A stretch of DNA of 12,424 bases from positions 1-12,424 of the forward strand of contig CAIXPZ010000152.1 of NCBI GenBank assembly GCA_903921455.1. The letters run 5' to 3'. The notes beneath the pieces were generated by a model that made no database searches, was not told where the DNA came from, and was given only the letters and a program-made list of their open reading frames with translations. Source of the stretch: an uncultured Verrucomicrobia subdivision 3 bacterium (GTDB lineage: Bacteria; Verrucomicrobiota; Verrucomicrobiae; Limisphaerales; UBA11358). Position numbers and translations under genes: made by a program. Shown piece after piece: positions 1-8,249 of this stretch (positions within the stretch are counted from its first letter, which is position 1; every line of letters begins with the position of its first letter).

Positions 1-90
1 GAAGCTCCCCCTCCTGCTGCTTCTACCTCGAAGCGGAATCAACAGCTTGACGGAGACCTGAAAATCCAGTTCCCTTTGCTCGGAAGGTGA
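1..90 (+). CDS. C-terminal tail of an upstream gene (partial)
   Basis: An open frame enters from the left edge and stops at TGA 88-90. It encodes 29 residues: an Ala/Pro-rich start, then Lys/Arg/Gln-rich sequence, ending in LKIQFPLLGR. The other two forward frames hit stops at about 48 and 60, so this frame is the best candidate for a real gene end. It runs in the same direction as the two genes that follow and is separated from the first by 60 bases, so it may belong to the same operon. If the locus is a Dnd/Dpt restriction operon, the slot upstream would suit dptF or another dpt gene. Nothing in 29 residues supports a family assignment. Confidence 0.5.
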   Translation, partial: EAPPPAASTSKRNQQLDGDLKIQFPLLGR

Positions 91-150
91 GGCACTTTTC
101 GAGCGCCACCCGCCGCACTTTTCAACCGCCGTTTACAGATTTCATGTGAT

Positions 151-732
151 TTGTATCAAGAAAACAATCTCTTGCCCGCGCAAGCCGTCGAAGCTTTTAT
201 TTCTAAGATCGAGAATTCAGAGGAGTGGCAACGGGCACTCACCGAGAATGGCGCGTTTGAAAAATGCCAGCGGATTTTGCGCGACCAAGTCCATTGGGGT
301 GAAGACTACGAAGGCCCGAACGACCCGCAACAACTGCTTGTTACGTTCCGCCAGGCGGCGATGAAACGCCACCGGCAGCACGTTGCCAATATCCACCGAA
401 ATTACGGACGAGAAATTGGATTGGTTTCAAAACGCGGCACGGTGAAATTGCGTTATGCCCCCACAGACGCACTGTTGAAAACTTTGTTGTTTGCTAATGT
501 CGGAAAGCGGATTGAGCTTAACCAATTCCTTTGCAAGCTGCATGGCCGATATGGTCTTGTGTTTGGCGACAAGGAAGCCGAACAAGTTTTGGCAAAGGAC
601 GAATTCGACAAAAAGGCGTTCCAGGCTAATTCACGCCGGCTTGAACAACGGCTTGGCAGCGTCGGGTTGCTACGTCGTCTTTCAGACGGCTGCGCTTATG
701 TCGTCAACCCATATCACGCGGAGGCCAAATGA
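151..732 (+). CDS. Unassigned protein encoded just upstream of the DptH-like gene
   Basis: This encodes a 193-aa soluble, charged protein with no signal peptide or membrane segment. I do not recognise its family. The C-terminal half (about residues 110-190) looks helical with a winged-helix flavour: the stretch containing RYGLVFGDKEAE is followed by a segment ending in GLLRRLSDGCAYVVNPY, like a small DNA-binding or adaptor domain. The last codons overlap the start of the 1751-aa gene (ATGA at 729-732), so the two are translationally coupled and their products probably work together. In dptFGH loci the gene before dptH is dptG; this protein holds that position but is much shorter than the DptG proteins I know, so the name is not applied. 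The start is uncertain: TTG at 151 has no ribosome-binding site, and the frame is open back to the TGA at 88-90 without an ATG or GTG. Confidence 0.75.
   Translation: MYQENNLLPAQAVEAFISKIENSEEWQRALTENGAFEKCQRILRDQVHWGEDYEGPNDPQQLLVTFRQAAMKRHRQHVANIHRNYGREIGLVSKRGTVKLRYAPTDALLKTLLFANVGKRIELNQFLCKLHGRYGLVFGDKEAEQVLAKDEFDKKAFQANSRRLEQRLGSVGLLRRLSDGCAYVVNPYHAEAK
720..724 (+). promoter_or_regulatory. Ribosome-binding site for the DptH-like gene
   Basis: GGAGG lies four bases before ATG 729, inside the end of the preceding gene. It fixes the start and supports translation coupled to the upstream gene. Confidence 0.75.
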
Positions 733-3700
733 CCAGCGATCAACTCATCGGCAGGGTGGCAGCTTCATATCTTCGCAACCGTCTCACCCAGGATGATTCC
801 TCGGGCGTAGCCCGATATTTGTTGGACTGTCTGACCGCCGACCAGACCGCCGCCATCGCAAAGGCTATTCTCGCAGATGCCAGCCTTGCCCAACTTGTCG
901 AAATAAAACTGCCTGTTCATTTTGTCGGCAGCCACGGATTACCGTCGGCGGTTTTGACTGAGGAACGCACGACCTATTTTCGAAATGCCGCTTGTGAAAA
1001 ATCAGCCCTCCTTGTGGCAAATACGGGTGACGACGAGGAACAATCTCTCAAAGAGTTGGTTCCAATCGGTGCGCAGCAGCTACAGGCTCATCCAGAACTT
1101 TGGGTGAGTCTTGCCACCGAAGGATTACCAATCACCGAACAGCATCAGGTTTGGTGGGTAAAAGCGCTCCAGGGATTGCTTGAAGTTCGTTCATTCGCGC
1201 TAGACCGCTTGGCCGACTACATCCTGCAAACCCGAACGGCGATTGAGGACGGCCAACCCATTCTTTACGCACTAGGCGTTGCTTTCCCAGCCCTCCGCGT
1301 CCCCAAGGACAGTGCCTTTTTTTGCAACTTAAACGAAAAAACCGCCGGCCAGCTTTCCAAGTGGAAGACTCTTTACGCGCAGGCTATAAAAAGGCGCTCC
1401 TGCTACCTCGTAAAGCAAACGCCCGCGCAGGCGTTGCTATTGGAGGAAGACCTTACCACCTCGTTTAATAAAGTTCAGGATGCCATCCCGGAAATACTGC
1501 ATCCGATTATCAAAACATTTATTCAAGCTGACAGCGGTTGGAATAAAGAGGCTGCGAATCTGGCAGAGTGTGAATGGGAATTGGTGAAGCCACTTTTCGA
1601 CGGTCTTAAAAAAGAGCAATTCAATCTCGGCAAGGCGACACTTGAGTTTTACGACGAGCGCGAGACAGATTTGTTGAGACCCGAAGAGCGTGATTACTTG
1701 GCTCGTTTGCGCGACAACAAGCGAAGCGAAGCGCAGGATGAAGACGAAGATTTTTACAGGCAGCACCGAAACGAATTGAAAGAGCTTCCGGCCCTTAAAG
1801 TAAGGTGGGACAGATTCATCTTCGGGACCCCCATCGAAACCGAAGATTTCCTTTTAGGCATTGCATTGTGCTTGGAATGGCTTTTCAACGAAGACATGCC
1901 GTCGTCTAAACGCCGACTGAAGATCACTTGCGACCGCCGCACAAAAAAAGACCTGAAGGACATAAACGAAGACGCTGCCCTGTTTTTTGTTTGCCGTTAC
2001 CGAGGACTGAAGTCGCTTTTGGGGAATCGCGTTTCTTGGGACGTTGGTGAATTGATGAATTTTGAGGCGTTGAGCGACCAATGGCGGCGGGCGACAAAAG
2101 CTTATCGAAATAATTCCGTCGCCAAATCAGCGTTACAGTTGAAATTTTATCTGGATCTAGAGGTAGAGCTTTCAACCGGCACAACCGAGACGTATTCCAA
2201 GCAACTTGTCTGGAAATACAATCCAAATGCTATCGCGAGTGAATTTCCCGGCGACTGGTCGCGGCTCGCCGACCATCCGCTTGTTTACAGTTGTGTCAAC
2301 CGCGAGCCGGTGAGCGGAAAGGGCCGCTATCAATCACTTGATCTCCGCAATGTCCGCACCCTTTATCCAGCTTACGGACAGGACCGGGGTTCGTTCGTCG
2401 CCACCTACCGGAAAGAATCCGACATTTCGCTGATTTGGCCAGCACATCTCTCGAACGCGCAGGAACAAGGGCTTGTTTCCGAGCAAACCGCCAGCAAACT
2501 TTTAGAACTATTCCAAGTCTTTCAGCAGAGCTATCAAATCGCCGTCAAAGGCTTCGTTGGGGAAGGTTTGTCGAACACCCATCTAGTAAAGCAAGCGGAG
2601 GACTACGGCGCACTGCTACACGCCATAAGTAGGGATGCCAAAGGCGACCGAAACAGGGAAAATCTTTTACGCCCGCTTCTACAAATCGGGACCGTCGTCG
2701 TTGACGGAGGCAGAGTCACCGCCATTGTTGCCCCCTGGCAGCCACTTCGTCTCGCGGCAATTGCAACCAAAGCAATCCAAGTTGCATCCCTGGTGAGGTA
2801 TTTGTTGACCGCCGAAAGCGTGTTTTTTGGCGATCCGCCTTTATTTTTCAAAGAACTTGAACAGGAGTTGTCGCATCCTTTCTACCCCGAAATTGTGCTG
2901 GGCTGGCATGAAAAAAAACCCGAACTTTTGTCGCTGACCGACCATCATCTTGATTACAGCCTTCACGAATCCCCCGTCATCAACAACGACGGGTTTGACG
3001 ACACGAACGAAAACCCCTCTGAAACCTCATTGCTCGTTCTCGATTTGACCAAACGCTTCTTATCGCTCTATCCACATGAGCGGGCCAATCTCTCCGTTGT
3101 TCTTTACAACTGCGATTCCGCCCGACTGCCCTATGCCCTCGTGGACAAGATGAACGAACTTCACGAAGACGAGGAGGACATGCGATGCCAGATCATTCTT
3201 CGCCATCGGGACGGGGTGAAGTTGCGCGACCTTTACGAGAAAATCATTGAATCATCCGATGCGGATGCGGACACGTTTGTTTCCAGTGAGGCCGCTAAAG
3301 ATTTTATGGCCCGGCTTCGCATCGGAATCATGGCTGACCAGGCCCCCGTGCCCGATCCCAAAGACGGCCCGCCTGCGGACATTGTTTTCTTACAGGATGT
3401 TATTGCGCGGCACGCAGGATTGGAATGGTATCTGGAAACATGCAATCCGATGGCTTCAGCGACCCTAATTCCGGCCCGGTGGTCCCGGCGGCGTCCGGCC
3501 GCAGCCGACGACATGAAGTCGGTTGTCTATCTTTGCTGCCCAATTCAGACGAAGGAAGGATGGTCTTTTACAACAGCCATCACAACTTTCATCAAAGGCG
3601 ATTGGGATGGCGTGGAAGGCAAGCGGTTACTGCCAGCACGGAAACTTGATTTCAACGACAATCAGACCGCGAGCATTTTCAAAGAGATTCATAATCTCGG

Positions 3701-5984
3701 CAATTGGGTAGTGAATTACGACGAGCTACTTGACCGTCGCCAGCTCCTTAACCAGAACGTCAAAGTCATCCGCTACAAACAAGGAACGACGCAGGGACGC
3801 AATGTTTTGATTTCTTCGACCGCGCCATTAAGTTTGCTCCGCTCTATGGTTTTCGGGCGGGTCAAGGATTTGAACCTTGAGTTGTCTGACTCTGAATACC
3901 GGGAACTCACTGAAAAGTTTATCAATGACGCCAACGAAATATCCGGTGACATCGTTTTGCGTGCGGCAAAGCGGGGACGCAATGCGAGTGAATTGATGGG
4001 GGTTGTATTGAGCCGTTACATGATTCGGCACGAACTCGGCACCAATCGCCGCTTTGGCTGGTATTTCTTGGATGACTATGCGGAGTGGCTTGGTCAACGC
4101 GAAGAACAAATCGCTGACATTCTCGCTCTCACCCCGGAACAGACACTAGATGGAAAGATGCAGCTTGCTGTCATCATCTCCGAAGCAAAATACATTGATG
4201 CCGCAAGCCTTGCCGCCAAACGCAAGGAATCCCAGAAACAACTGCGCGATACGGTTCGGCGCATTAACGACGCCATATTCGGCGACCCCAAACGCCTTGA
4301 CCGCGATTTGTGGCTATCGCGGTTTTCAGACTTGATGCTCAACGGGATTCAATTCCCAGCCAATTCGCCAATTGACCTGGCTGCGTGGCGCAGGGCTGTG
4401 CGCGAAGGCGAGTGCTCAATTCACTTGCGAGGTTATTCCCACATTTTTGTCTCAGGGCCATCCGACTCCCCCGAATGTTCCGACTTTGCCGCTGTTGCCG
4501 AAACCGACCAGTCATATCAGGAGGTATATTCGAGGGCGCGGTTGCGCGAATTGGTATTGGGCTACTGGAAAAACAGCGATCCAACCTCCATCCGAAAAGC
4601 CGTGGCCTCTACCGACATTTGGAAGGAACAAATCTATCGGCGACCTTCGGATCGTGTTCAGATTATCCAGCAACGTCCTACTAGCGACGAACAGCCAAGC
4701 CGCAACGCAACGCCGGCAAAAAGTGAGCCAGCGAAAGCCAAACCGGACGCAACGGCTCCCTCACCGGCCAAACCCTCTATGCCAACGCCAAAAAATCAAG
4801 ATGCACAGGCCGTTGCCGAGCCGATTTCCAATGGCGTATGGGCTTCCCCAAAAATCGGTAAGTTGCTCGCTGACTATCAAGGTGGCACGCAGGACTCCGC
4901 CGCCGAACTGGAATGGCTCAAGCAGGTTGAAAGCCTGTGCAAGGGTGCTCTACAACAATTCCAGTTTCAGTCCAAACTCCTCAGCAGCACTCTGACGCCG
5001 AATGCAGCGCTCCTAAAGTTCCAAGGGAGTGCCAACCTGACCGTCGAACAAGTTCTCCGCCGCCGTTCCGAATTTCTCACCACGCACAAGTTGAACGTGA
5101 TTTCTGTCCGTGCCGAACCTGGTATTGTGGCAATCGCAATAGCCCGGACAAATCGGCGAGTCCTACACCTACCTGAAGTGTGGAAGAGCTGGAATTCTAA
5201 TTGTGTAAATGGAAACCATGATTTGCTGATTGCGATCAAAGAAGAGGACAGCAGCCATTTATTCCTTTCTCCGAAAGCGAACGCGCCTCACACCTTAATT
5301 GCCGGCTCCACTGGCAGCGGAAAGTCCGTGCTGATGCAGAACATCATTTTGGGCATCGCTTGCACAAACACGCCTGACCAAGCCAAGATTGTCCTGATTG
5401 ACCCCAAACAGGGTGTTGACTATTTCGCCTTTGACGGACTGCCCCATTTGCAGGGAGGCATTATCGAAGACCAGGATAACGCCATACTCACCTTGAATCA
5501 GCTTGTCGAGGAAATGAACCGGCGTTATTCGGTCCTAAAAGAAAACCGGGTTTCAAACATTTTTGACCTCAATAACAAACCCAACCCCACCGAGCGACTA
5601 CCGTTTCTTTGGGTCATCCATGACGAGTTCGCCGAGTGGATGATGACGGAACAATATGCCGATGCCGTGTCCGACATTGTCGGCAGGCTTGGTGTTAAGG
5701 CACGGGCCGCAGGAATATCGCTGGTGTTTGCCGCACAACGCCCCGATGCCAACGTAATGCCAATGCAGCTTCGGGCTAACCTTGGGAATCGTTTAGTGTT
5801 ACGCGTGGACGGCGAAGGCACGTCCGAAATTGCCCTGGGTGAGAAAGGAGCGGAGAGGCTTCTCGGCAAAGGACATTTGGCTGCAAAACTGGAGGGAGAA
5901 CCGTCCGTTATTTTCGCCCAAGTTCCATTTGTTGATTCAACTTTCTTGGCGGAAACGGTCAGTGCCTTAAAGAGTGCGGCGTGA
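729..5984 (+). CDS. dptH: DptH-like phosphorothioation-dependent restriction protein with C-terminal FtsK motor
   Basis: This encodes a 1751-aa cytoplasmic protein. Residues 1-1100 match no domain I can name. A candidate PD-(D/E)xK nuclease core follows: D1130 in ADIL and E1152/K1154 in ISEAKY. Residues about 1317-1370 are a Pro/Ala/Lys-rich linker. From about 1390 there is a FtsK/SpoIIIE-type motor: a beta-domain-like segment with PGIVAIAIA, Walker A AGSTGSGKS at 1525-1533, Walker B LWVIHDEF with D1632/E1633, and AAQRP at 1668-1672 as the sensor. DptH of Dnd restriction systems is a protein of about this size with a C-terminal FtsK-like ATPase; it acts with DptF and DptG against DNA lacking phosphorothioate modification. 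The DndA-like desulfurase next door supports that reading. A FtsK-fused protein of another defence system is the alternative, since dptF, dptG and dndBCDE are not visible. The start is fixed by GGAGG and the ATGA overlap. Confidence 0.65.
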   Translation: MTSDQLIGRVAASYLRNRLTQDDSSGVARYLLDCLTADQTAAIAKAILADASLAQLVEIKLPVHFVGSHGLPSAVLTEERTTYFRNAACEKSALLVANTGDDEEQSLKELVPIGAQQLQAHPELWVSLATEGLPITEQHQVWWVKALQGLLEVRSFALDRLADYILQTRTAIEDGQPILYALGVAFPALRVPKDSAFFCNLNEKTAGQLSKWKTLYAQAIKRRSCYLVKQTPAQALLLEEDLTTSFNKVQDAIPEILHPIIKTFIQADSGWNKEAANLAECEWELVKPLFDGLKKEQFNLGKATLEFYDERETDLLRPEERDYLARLRDNKRSEAQDEDEDFYRQHRNELKELPALKVRWDRFIFGTPIETEDFLLGIALCLEWLFNEDMPSSKRRLKITCDRRTKKDLKDINEDAALFFVCRYRGLKSLLGNRVSWDVGELMNFEALSDQWRRATKAYRNNSVAKSALQLKFYLDLEVELSTGTTETYSKQLVWKYNPNAIASEFPGDWSRLADHPLVYSCVNREPVSGKGRYQSLDLRNVRTLYPAYGQDRGSFVATYRKESDISLIWPAHLSNAQEQGLVSEQTASKLLELFQVFQQSYQIAVKGFVGEGLSNTHLVKQAEDYGALLHAISRDAKGDRNRENLLRPLLQIGTVVVDGGRVTAIVAPWQPLRLAAIATKAIQVASLVRYLLTAESVFFGDPPLFFKELEQELSHPFYPEIVLGWHEKKPELLSLTDHHLDYSLHESPVINNDGFDDTNENPSETSLLVLDLTKRFLSLYPHERANLSVVLYNCDSARLPYALVDKMNELHEDEEDMRCQIILRHRDGVKLRDLYEKIIESSDADADTFVSSEAAKDFMARLRIGIMADQAPVPDPKDGPPADIVFLQDVIARHAGLEWYLETCNPMASATLIPARWSRRRPAAADDMKSVVYLCCPIQTKEGWSFTTAITTFIKGDWDGVEGKRLLPARKLDFNDNQTASIFKEIHNLGNWVVNYDELLDRRQLLNQNVKVIRYKQGTTQGRNVLISSTAPLSLLRSMVFGRVKDLNLELSDSEYRELTEKFINDANEISGDIVLRAAKRGRNASELMGVVLSRYMIRHELGTNRRFGWYFLDDYAEWLGQREEQIADILALTPEQTLDGKMQLAVIISEAKYIDAASLAAKRKESQKQLRDTVRRINDAIFGDPKRLDRDLWLSRFSDLMLNGIQFPANSPIDLAAWRRAVREGECSIHLRGYSHIFVSGPSDSPECSDFAAVAETDQSYQEVYSRARLRELVLGYWKNSDPTSIRKAVASTDIWKEQIYRRPSDRVQIIQQRPTSDEQPSRNATPAKSEPAKAKPDATAPSPAKPSMPTPKNQDAQAVAEPISNGVWASPKIGKLLADYQGGTQDSAAELEWLKQVESLCKGALQQFQFQSKLLSSTLTPNAALLKFQGSANLTVEQVLRRRSEFLTTHKLNVISVRAEPGIVAIAIARTNRRVLHLPEVWKSWNSNCVNGNHDLLIAIKEEDSSHLFLSPKANAPHTLIAGSTGSGKSVLMQNIILGIACTNTPDQAKIVLIDPKQGVDYFAFDGLPHLQGGIIEDQDNAILTLNQLVEEMNRRYSVLKENRVSNIFDLNNKPNPTERLPFLWVIHDEFAEWMMTEQYADAVSDIVGRLGVKARAAGISLVFAAQRPDANVMPMQLRANLGNRLVLRVDGEGTSEIALGEKGAERLLGKGHLAAKLEGEPSVIFAQVPFVDSTFLAETVSALKSAA

Positions 5985-6006
5985 CCCAGGACGTTGCTTC
6001 CAGCGT

Positions 6007-7137
6007 TCAAGCGCGAAGCATTGCAACGCTTTTCACCAACGCCGTTACGCAGGCATCCACATCATTTGTCGTTGAATCAATCCCAAGGGAAAATCGCAAA
6101 GATTGACGGGCCATCAAGCCGTCCGGTTTCATGGCCTTGATAACGTGAGACGGCCCATCAGAATCACCCAAGCAAGCCGAGCCTTTAGAAGCACAAATGC
6201 CAGCTTGATCCAGCATGGCGAGCAGTGCATCTGATTCGACCCCACGAAACGCGATGTTTGTAGTGTTTGACAATCGAAGGCTCGGATGGCCGTTGATTTC
6301 TGTATTGGCAATTCCGTCGAGAATTTCCGATTCCAACTTGTCGCGCAACGGCAACACTTTCGCATTGAATGTCGGTAGATCCTCCATTGCAATTTCAGCG
6401 GCTTTTCCAATTCCCACAATTAAGGGAAGATTTTCCGTTCCACCACGCCGACCATTCTCTTGATGCCCTCCGAAAAGAAAGGGCACGAACGGGGTTTTCT
6501 CCCGAATATACAGAGCGCCCACTCCCTTTGGGGCAAAGAATTTGTGACCCGATATTGAAAGGAAATCTACCGGAGTTCGCCGAATATCAATTGGCAGCTT
6601 GCCCGCCATTTGCACGGCGTCGCAGTGAAACAAAACACCACGCTCTTGGCACAATTCCGCGATTTGTTGAACCGGAAACAGAACACCAGTTTCATTGTTG
6701 GCCCAAATCAAAGATACGATTGCTGTTTGTTCGGTGAGCGCATTCTTTAAATCTGTCATGCTCAATAATCCGCAACGGTCCACTGGTAGTTTTGTAACGC
6801 GATAGCCGTCCTTTTCTAATTCTTGGCAGTGATTCAAAATCGAGGAATGTTCAACGGCAGAGGTGACGATGTGGCGTTTTCCAGGGTTCGCTTTGAGGGC
6901 TGCCTGAAGCGCTGAATTATTGCTTTCCGTGGCGCAAGAAGTGAAAAGGATTTCATCCGGGAGCGAACCGATCAACGCCGCCACTTTTTCGCGAGCTGCC
7001 AGGATGGTCTGTTTGTGCTTTGAACCGAAACGATACGCGCTCGATGGATTGCCCCAGTCATCGCAAAAGAATGGGCGCATTGCCTCGAAAACTTCAGGCG
7101 ATGCCGGCGTTGTTGCGTTGTAATCAAAATAGATCAC
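6007..7137 (-). CDS. dndA: Cysteine desulfurase, DndA/IscS-like
   Basis: This encodes a 376-aa PLP-dependent class V aminotransferase-fold enzyme that takes sulfur from L-cysteine as an enzyme persulfide. Visible family features are IYFDYNATTP at the N-terminus, H97 (VEHSS), D173 and Q176 (HCDAVQ), the PLP lysine K199 in SGHKF, GGTEN at 232-236, the sulfur-carrying C322 in GSACLG, and R348 in LRFSLG. The length is normal for DndA/IscS/NifS proteins. Lying tail to tail with the DptH-like gene, only 22 bases away, it most likely feeds sulfur to phosphorothioate modification of DNA (the DndA role). A house-keeping IscS/NifS is less likely because no iscU, nifU or iscR is nearby. The start is GTG, overlapping the stop of a three-codon ORF. 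No terminator separates it from the convergent gene. Confidence 0.85.
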   Translation of the reverse strand: MIYFDYNATTPASPEVFEAMRPFFCDDWGNPSSAYRFGSKHKQTILAAREKVAALIGSLPDEILFTSCATESNNSALQAALKANPGKRHIVTSAVEHSSILNHCQELEKDGYRVTKLPVDRCGLLSMTDLKNALTEQTAIVSLIWANNETGVLFPVQQIAELCQERGVLFHCDAVQMAGKLPIDIRRTPVDFLSISGHKFFAPKGVGALYIREKTPFVPFLFGGHQENGRRGGTENLPLIVGIGKAAEIAMEDLPTFNAKVLPLRDKLESEILDGIANTEINGHPSLRLSNTTNIAFRGVESDALLAMLDQAGICASKGSACLGDSDGPSHVIKAMKPDGLMARQSLRFSLGIDSTTNDVDACVTALVKSVAMLRA

Positions 7138-7145
7138 GCCGACAT
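7134..7145 (-). promoter_or_regulatory. Three-codon ORF (Met-Ser-Ala-stop) overlapping the desulfurase start
   Basis: On the minus strand AAAGGA (plus 7153-7158) lies seven bases before ATG TCG GCG TGA, whose stop overlaps the GTG start of the desulfurase as GTGA. From the same site the GTG is 15 bases away, which is long for direct initiation. Ribosomes may therefore load on the mini-ORF and restart on the GTG. This is an inference from spacing only. Confidence 0.4.
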
Positions 7146-7355
7146 TTTGCCGTCCTTTTAAAAAATGAGCAATGGAAACAAGCCAAATGCAAGCCGGCCA
7201 CCCACTGTCCCACCGGCAACCGAACTGTCTTGGGGCTGTTCACCAGATTACCGAATGGTTAAACTCGCGCCCATGAGACTCCAAGCCTACGTTTTCTGCG
7301 GCTGTTACGAAAATGGCCGCGCAAAGCTCCCGACGCCCGACCACCCCCCGCTGCC
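7138..7355. other. Region between divergent genes
   Basis: This 218-bp region lies between the desulfurase start and the next rightward gene and should hold promoters for both. I see no convincing -35/-10 pair. It contains the short open frame 7165-7359 described separately. Confidence 0.5.
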
Positions 7356-7359
7356 ATGA
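7165..7359 (+). pseudogene. Short open frame, possibly a remnant of a truncated gene
   Basis: The frame runs from ATG 7165 to TGA 7359, 64 codons, and overlaps the next start by ATGA. The first 36 residues look non-coding in flavour: Pro/Thr-rich with no ribosome-binding site. From ATG 7273 the 28 residues beginning MRLQAYVFCGCYENGR resemble the N-terminal strand of small proteins that start with a Cys-containing strand followed by ExGR. That resemblance is from memory and weak. It could be a decayed N-terminus or pure chance. Its only functional hint is the overlap, which could couple translation to the next gene, itself lacking a ribosome-binding site. Confidence 0.25.
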
Positions 7360-7946
7360 GCCAAACCGAATCATTCCGGGCCAGCCGTGAGGCGCTGGTG
7401 CTCCGCCTGCGGGACCAGGAAAAACTGACCTTCCAGCAAATCGGCGACCGGTTCGACCGCTCCGATTGTCGGGCCGCGCAGATTTATCAGGCCGCTCGCC
7501 GTAAAATCCAATTCCCGCCCAACGGCCTGTCCAACCGGATCAATCGCCTTCTAACCAGGTCCGGTTTTACCGTCGATAAAACCGCTATCGCCATCGCTCT
7601 CCGAACCGGCAAACTCTATCCGGGTCTCCTGCCCCTCAACTATGGAATATACGCGCACCGCGACGTCTGTCGCTGGGCTGGCGTTGACCCCACGTCCCTG
7701 CCGTATCCCAGCCATCATTACGAACGGTTCCCAGACAACGGCCTTTCCTACCGGACGAACAAATTCCTTAAATTTACCGGCATCCCTGCCACGAAAGCGG
7801 ACGTGCTCAAGTCCTTGAAGAATGGCGACCTGACCCCCACCAAACGCCCCATCGGCTATGGCAAGGGGACGCACGCGGAACTTTGCCGCTGGGTTGGAGT
7901 GACACCGAAACTGTTCAGAGACCGTAAAAAGGCGGGCAGTCAATAG
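7356..7946 (+). CDS. Putative DNA-binding protein with N-terminal HTH and two internal repeats
   Basis: This encodes a 196-aa basic protein. Residues about 10-50 resemble a sigma-70 region 4-type helix-turn-helix: VLRLRDQEKLTFQQIGDRF, then a basic recognition-like helix ending in ARRK. The rest is an internal duplication, residues about 56-114 and 128-186. Both copies read NGLSxRxNxxL, a basic or turn segment with G, then K(L/T)xx, a YG pair, H, CRWxGVxP. I do not know a family for this repeat. It may be a small DNA-binding module, since each copy ends with a helix carrying CRW. No ribosome-binding site precedes ATG 7356; the ATG overlaps the stop of the preceding short frame. It may be a regulator carried by the island, but no target is evident. 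Confidence 0.7.
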   Translation: MSQTESFRASREALVLRLRDQEKLTFQQIGDRFDRSDCRAAQIYQAARRKIQFPPNGLSNRINRLLTRSGFTVDKTAIAIALRTGKLYPGLLPLNYGIYAHRDVCRWAGVDPTSLPYPSHHYERFPDNGLSYRTNKFLKFTGIPATKADVLKSLKNGDLTPTKRPIGYGKGTHAELCRWVGVTPKLFRDRKKAGSQ

Positions 7947-7963
7947 CATCCGCACCCGCTTTT
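7927..7963 (+). terminator. Weak terminator-like hairpin
   Basis: AAAAGGCGGG at 7927-7936 pairs with CCCGCTTTT at 7955-7963 with one bulged base and a loop of 18. It spans the stop codon of the HTH gene and is followed by TTTCCCCCTT. The loop is long and the T-tract short, so termination is only possible. Confidence 0.3.
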
Positions 7964-8133
7964 CCCCCTTCGCAGAAACTTCCCCGCATCAATTCCCCCG
8001 TGCCGGACTCCGCCTTGAAACGGTGAAGATTCTGCTCTCCCATGGGCGCTCACTTGTGAAGTTATTTTCGCACCGTTGCGCAGGCTCCACTCTGGCTCCA
8101 TAACTCCACAAGAGAGCGACCCGCACCGGAAAT
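7947..8133. other. Gene-free stretch before the hairpin array
   Basis: This stretch has no supported gene. It is C-rich at its left end and otherwise unremarkable. The minus-strand open frame across 7940-8239 runs through the palindromic repeats and has no ribosome-binding site, so I do not call it. Confidence 0.5.
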
Positions 8134-8249
8134 GGGCGCGAGGCTTCGCCCGCCCAGGACCAAGCAATAGGCCGCGTGACTTCGTCCGGCCAAGACAGGC
8201 ATTAGCCCGCGATGCTTCGCACGGGCAAGACATCAGCAATATGCCGCGA
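8134..8249. repeat. REP-like tandem array of bulged hairpins (three full units plus half a fourth)
   Basis: Three 22-bp palindromes lie at 8134-8155, 8170-8191 and 8205-8226, with a fourth half starting at 8242. They start 35-37 bp apart. Each has a 5-bp outer stem, an inner stretch of exactly 12 nt containing a short CGA/TCG (or CG/CG) stem, and a 2-nt bulge on the 3' side. The outer stems are GGGCG/CGCCC, GGCCG/CGGCC and GCCCG/CGGGC, so the sequence changes but pairing is kept. Spacers are similar: (A/G)GAC followed by GCAATAG-like ends. Structure and setting resemble REP sequences, which are intergenic, palindromic and known targets of IS110 elements. The fourth unit is interrupted by the insertion sequence. 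Confidence 0.75.

Noticed and set aside
5525..6010. 161-codon frame on the minus strand
   Set aside because: It lies opposite the FtsK motor, whose motifs are unmistakable.
7940..8239. 99-codon frame on the minus strand
   Set aside because: It is translated from the hairpin array, with no ribosome-binding site and a repeat-derived composition.
8134..8249. CRISPR array
   Set aside because: Units are palindromes that vary between copies while the spacers are alike, the reverse of a CRISPR array; no cas gene is seen.
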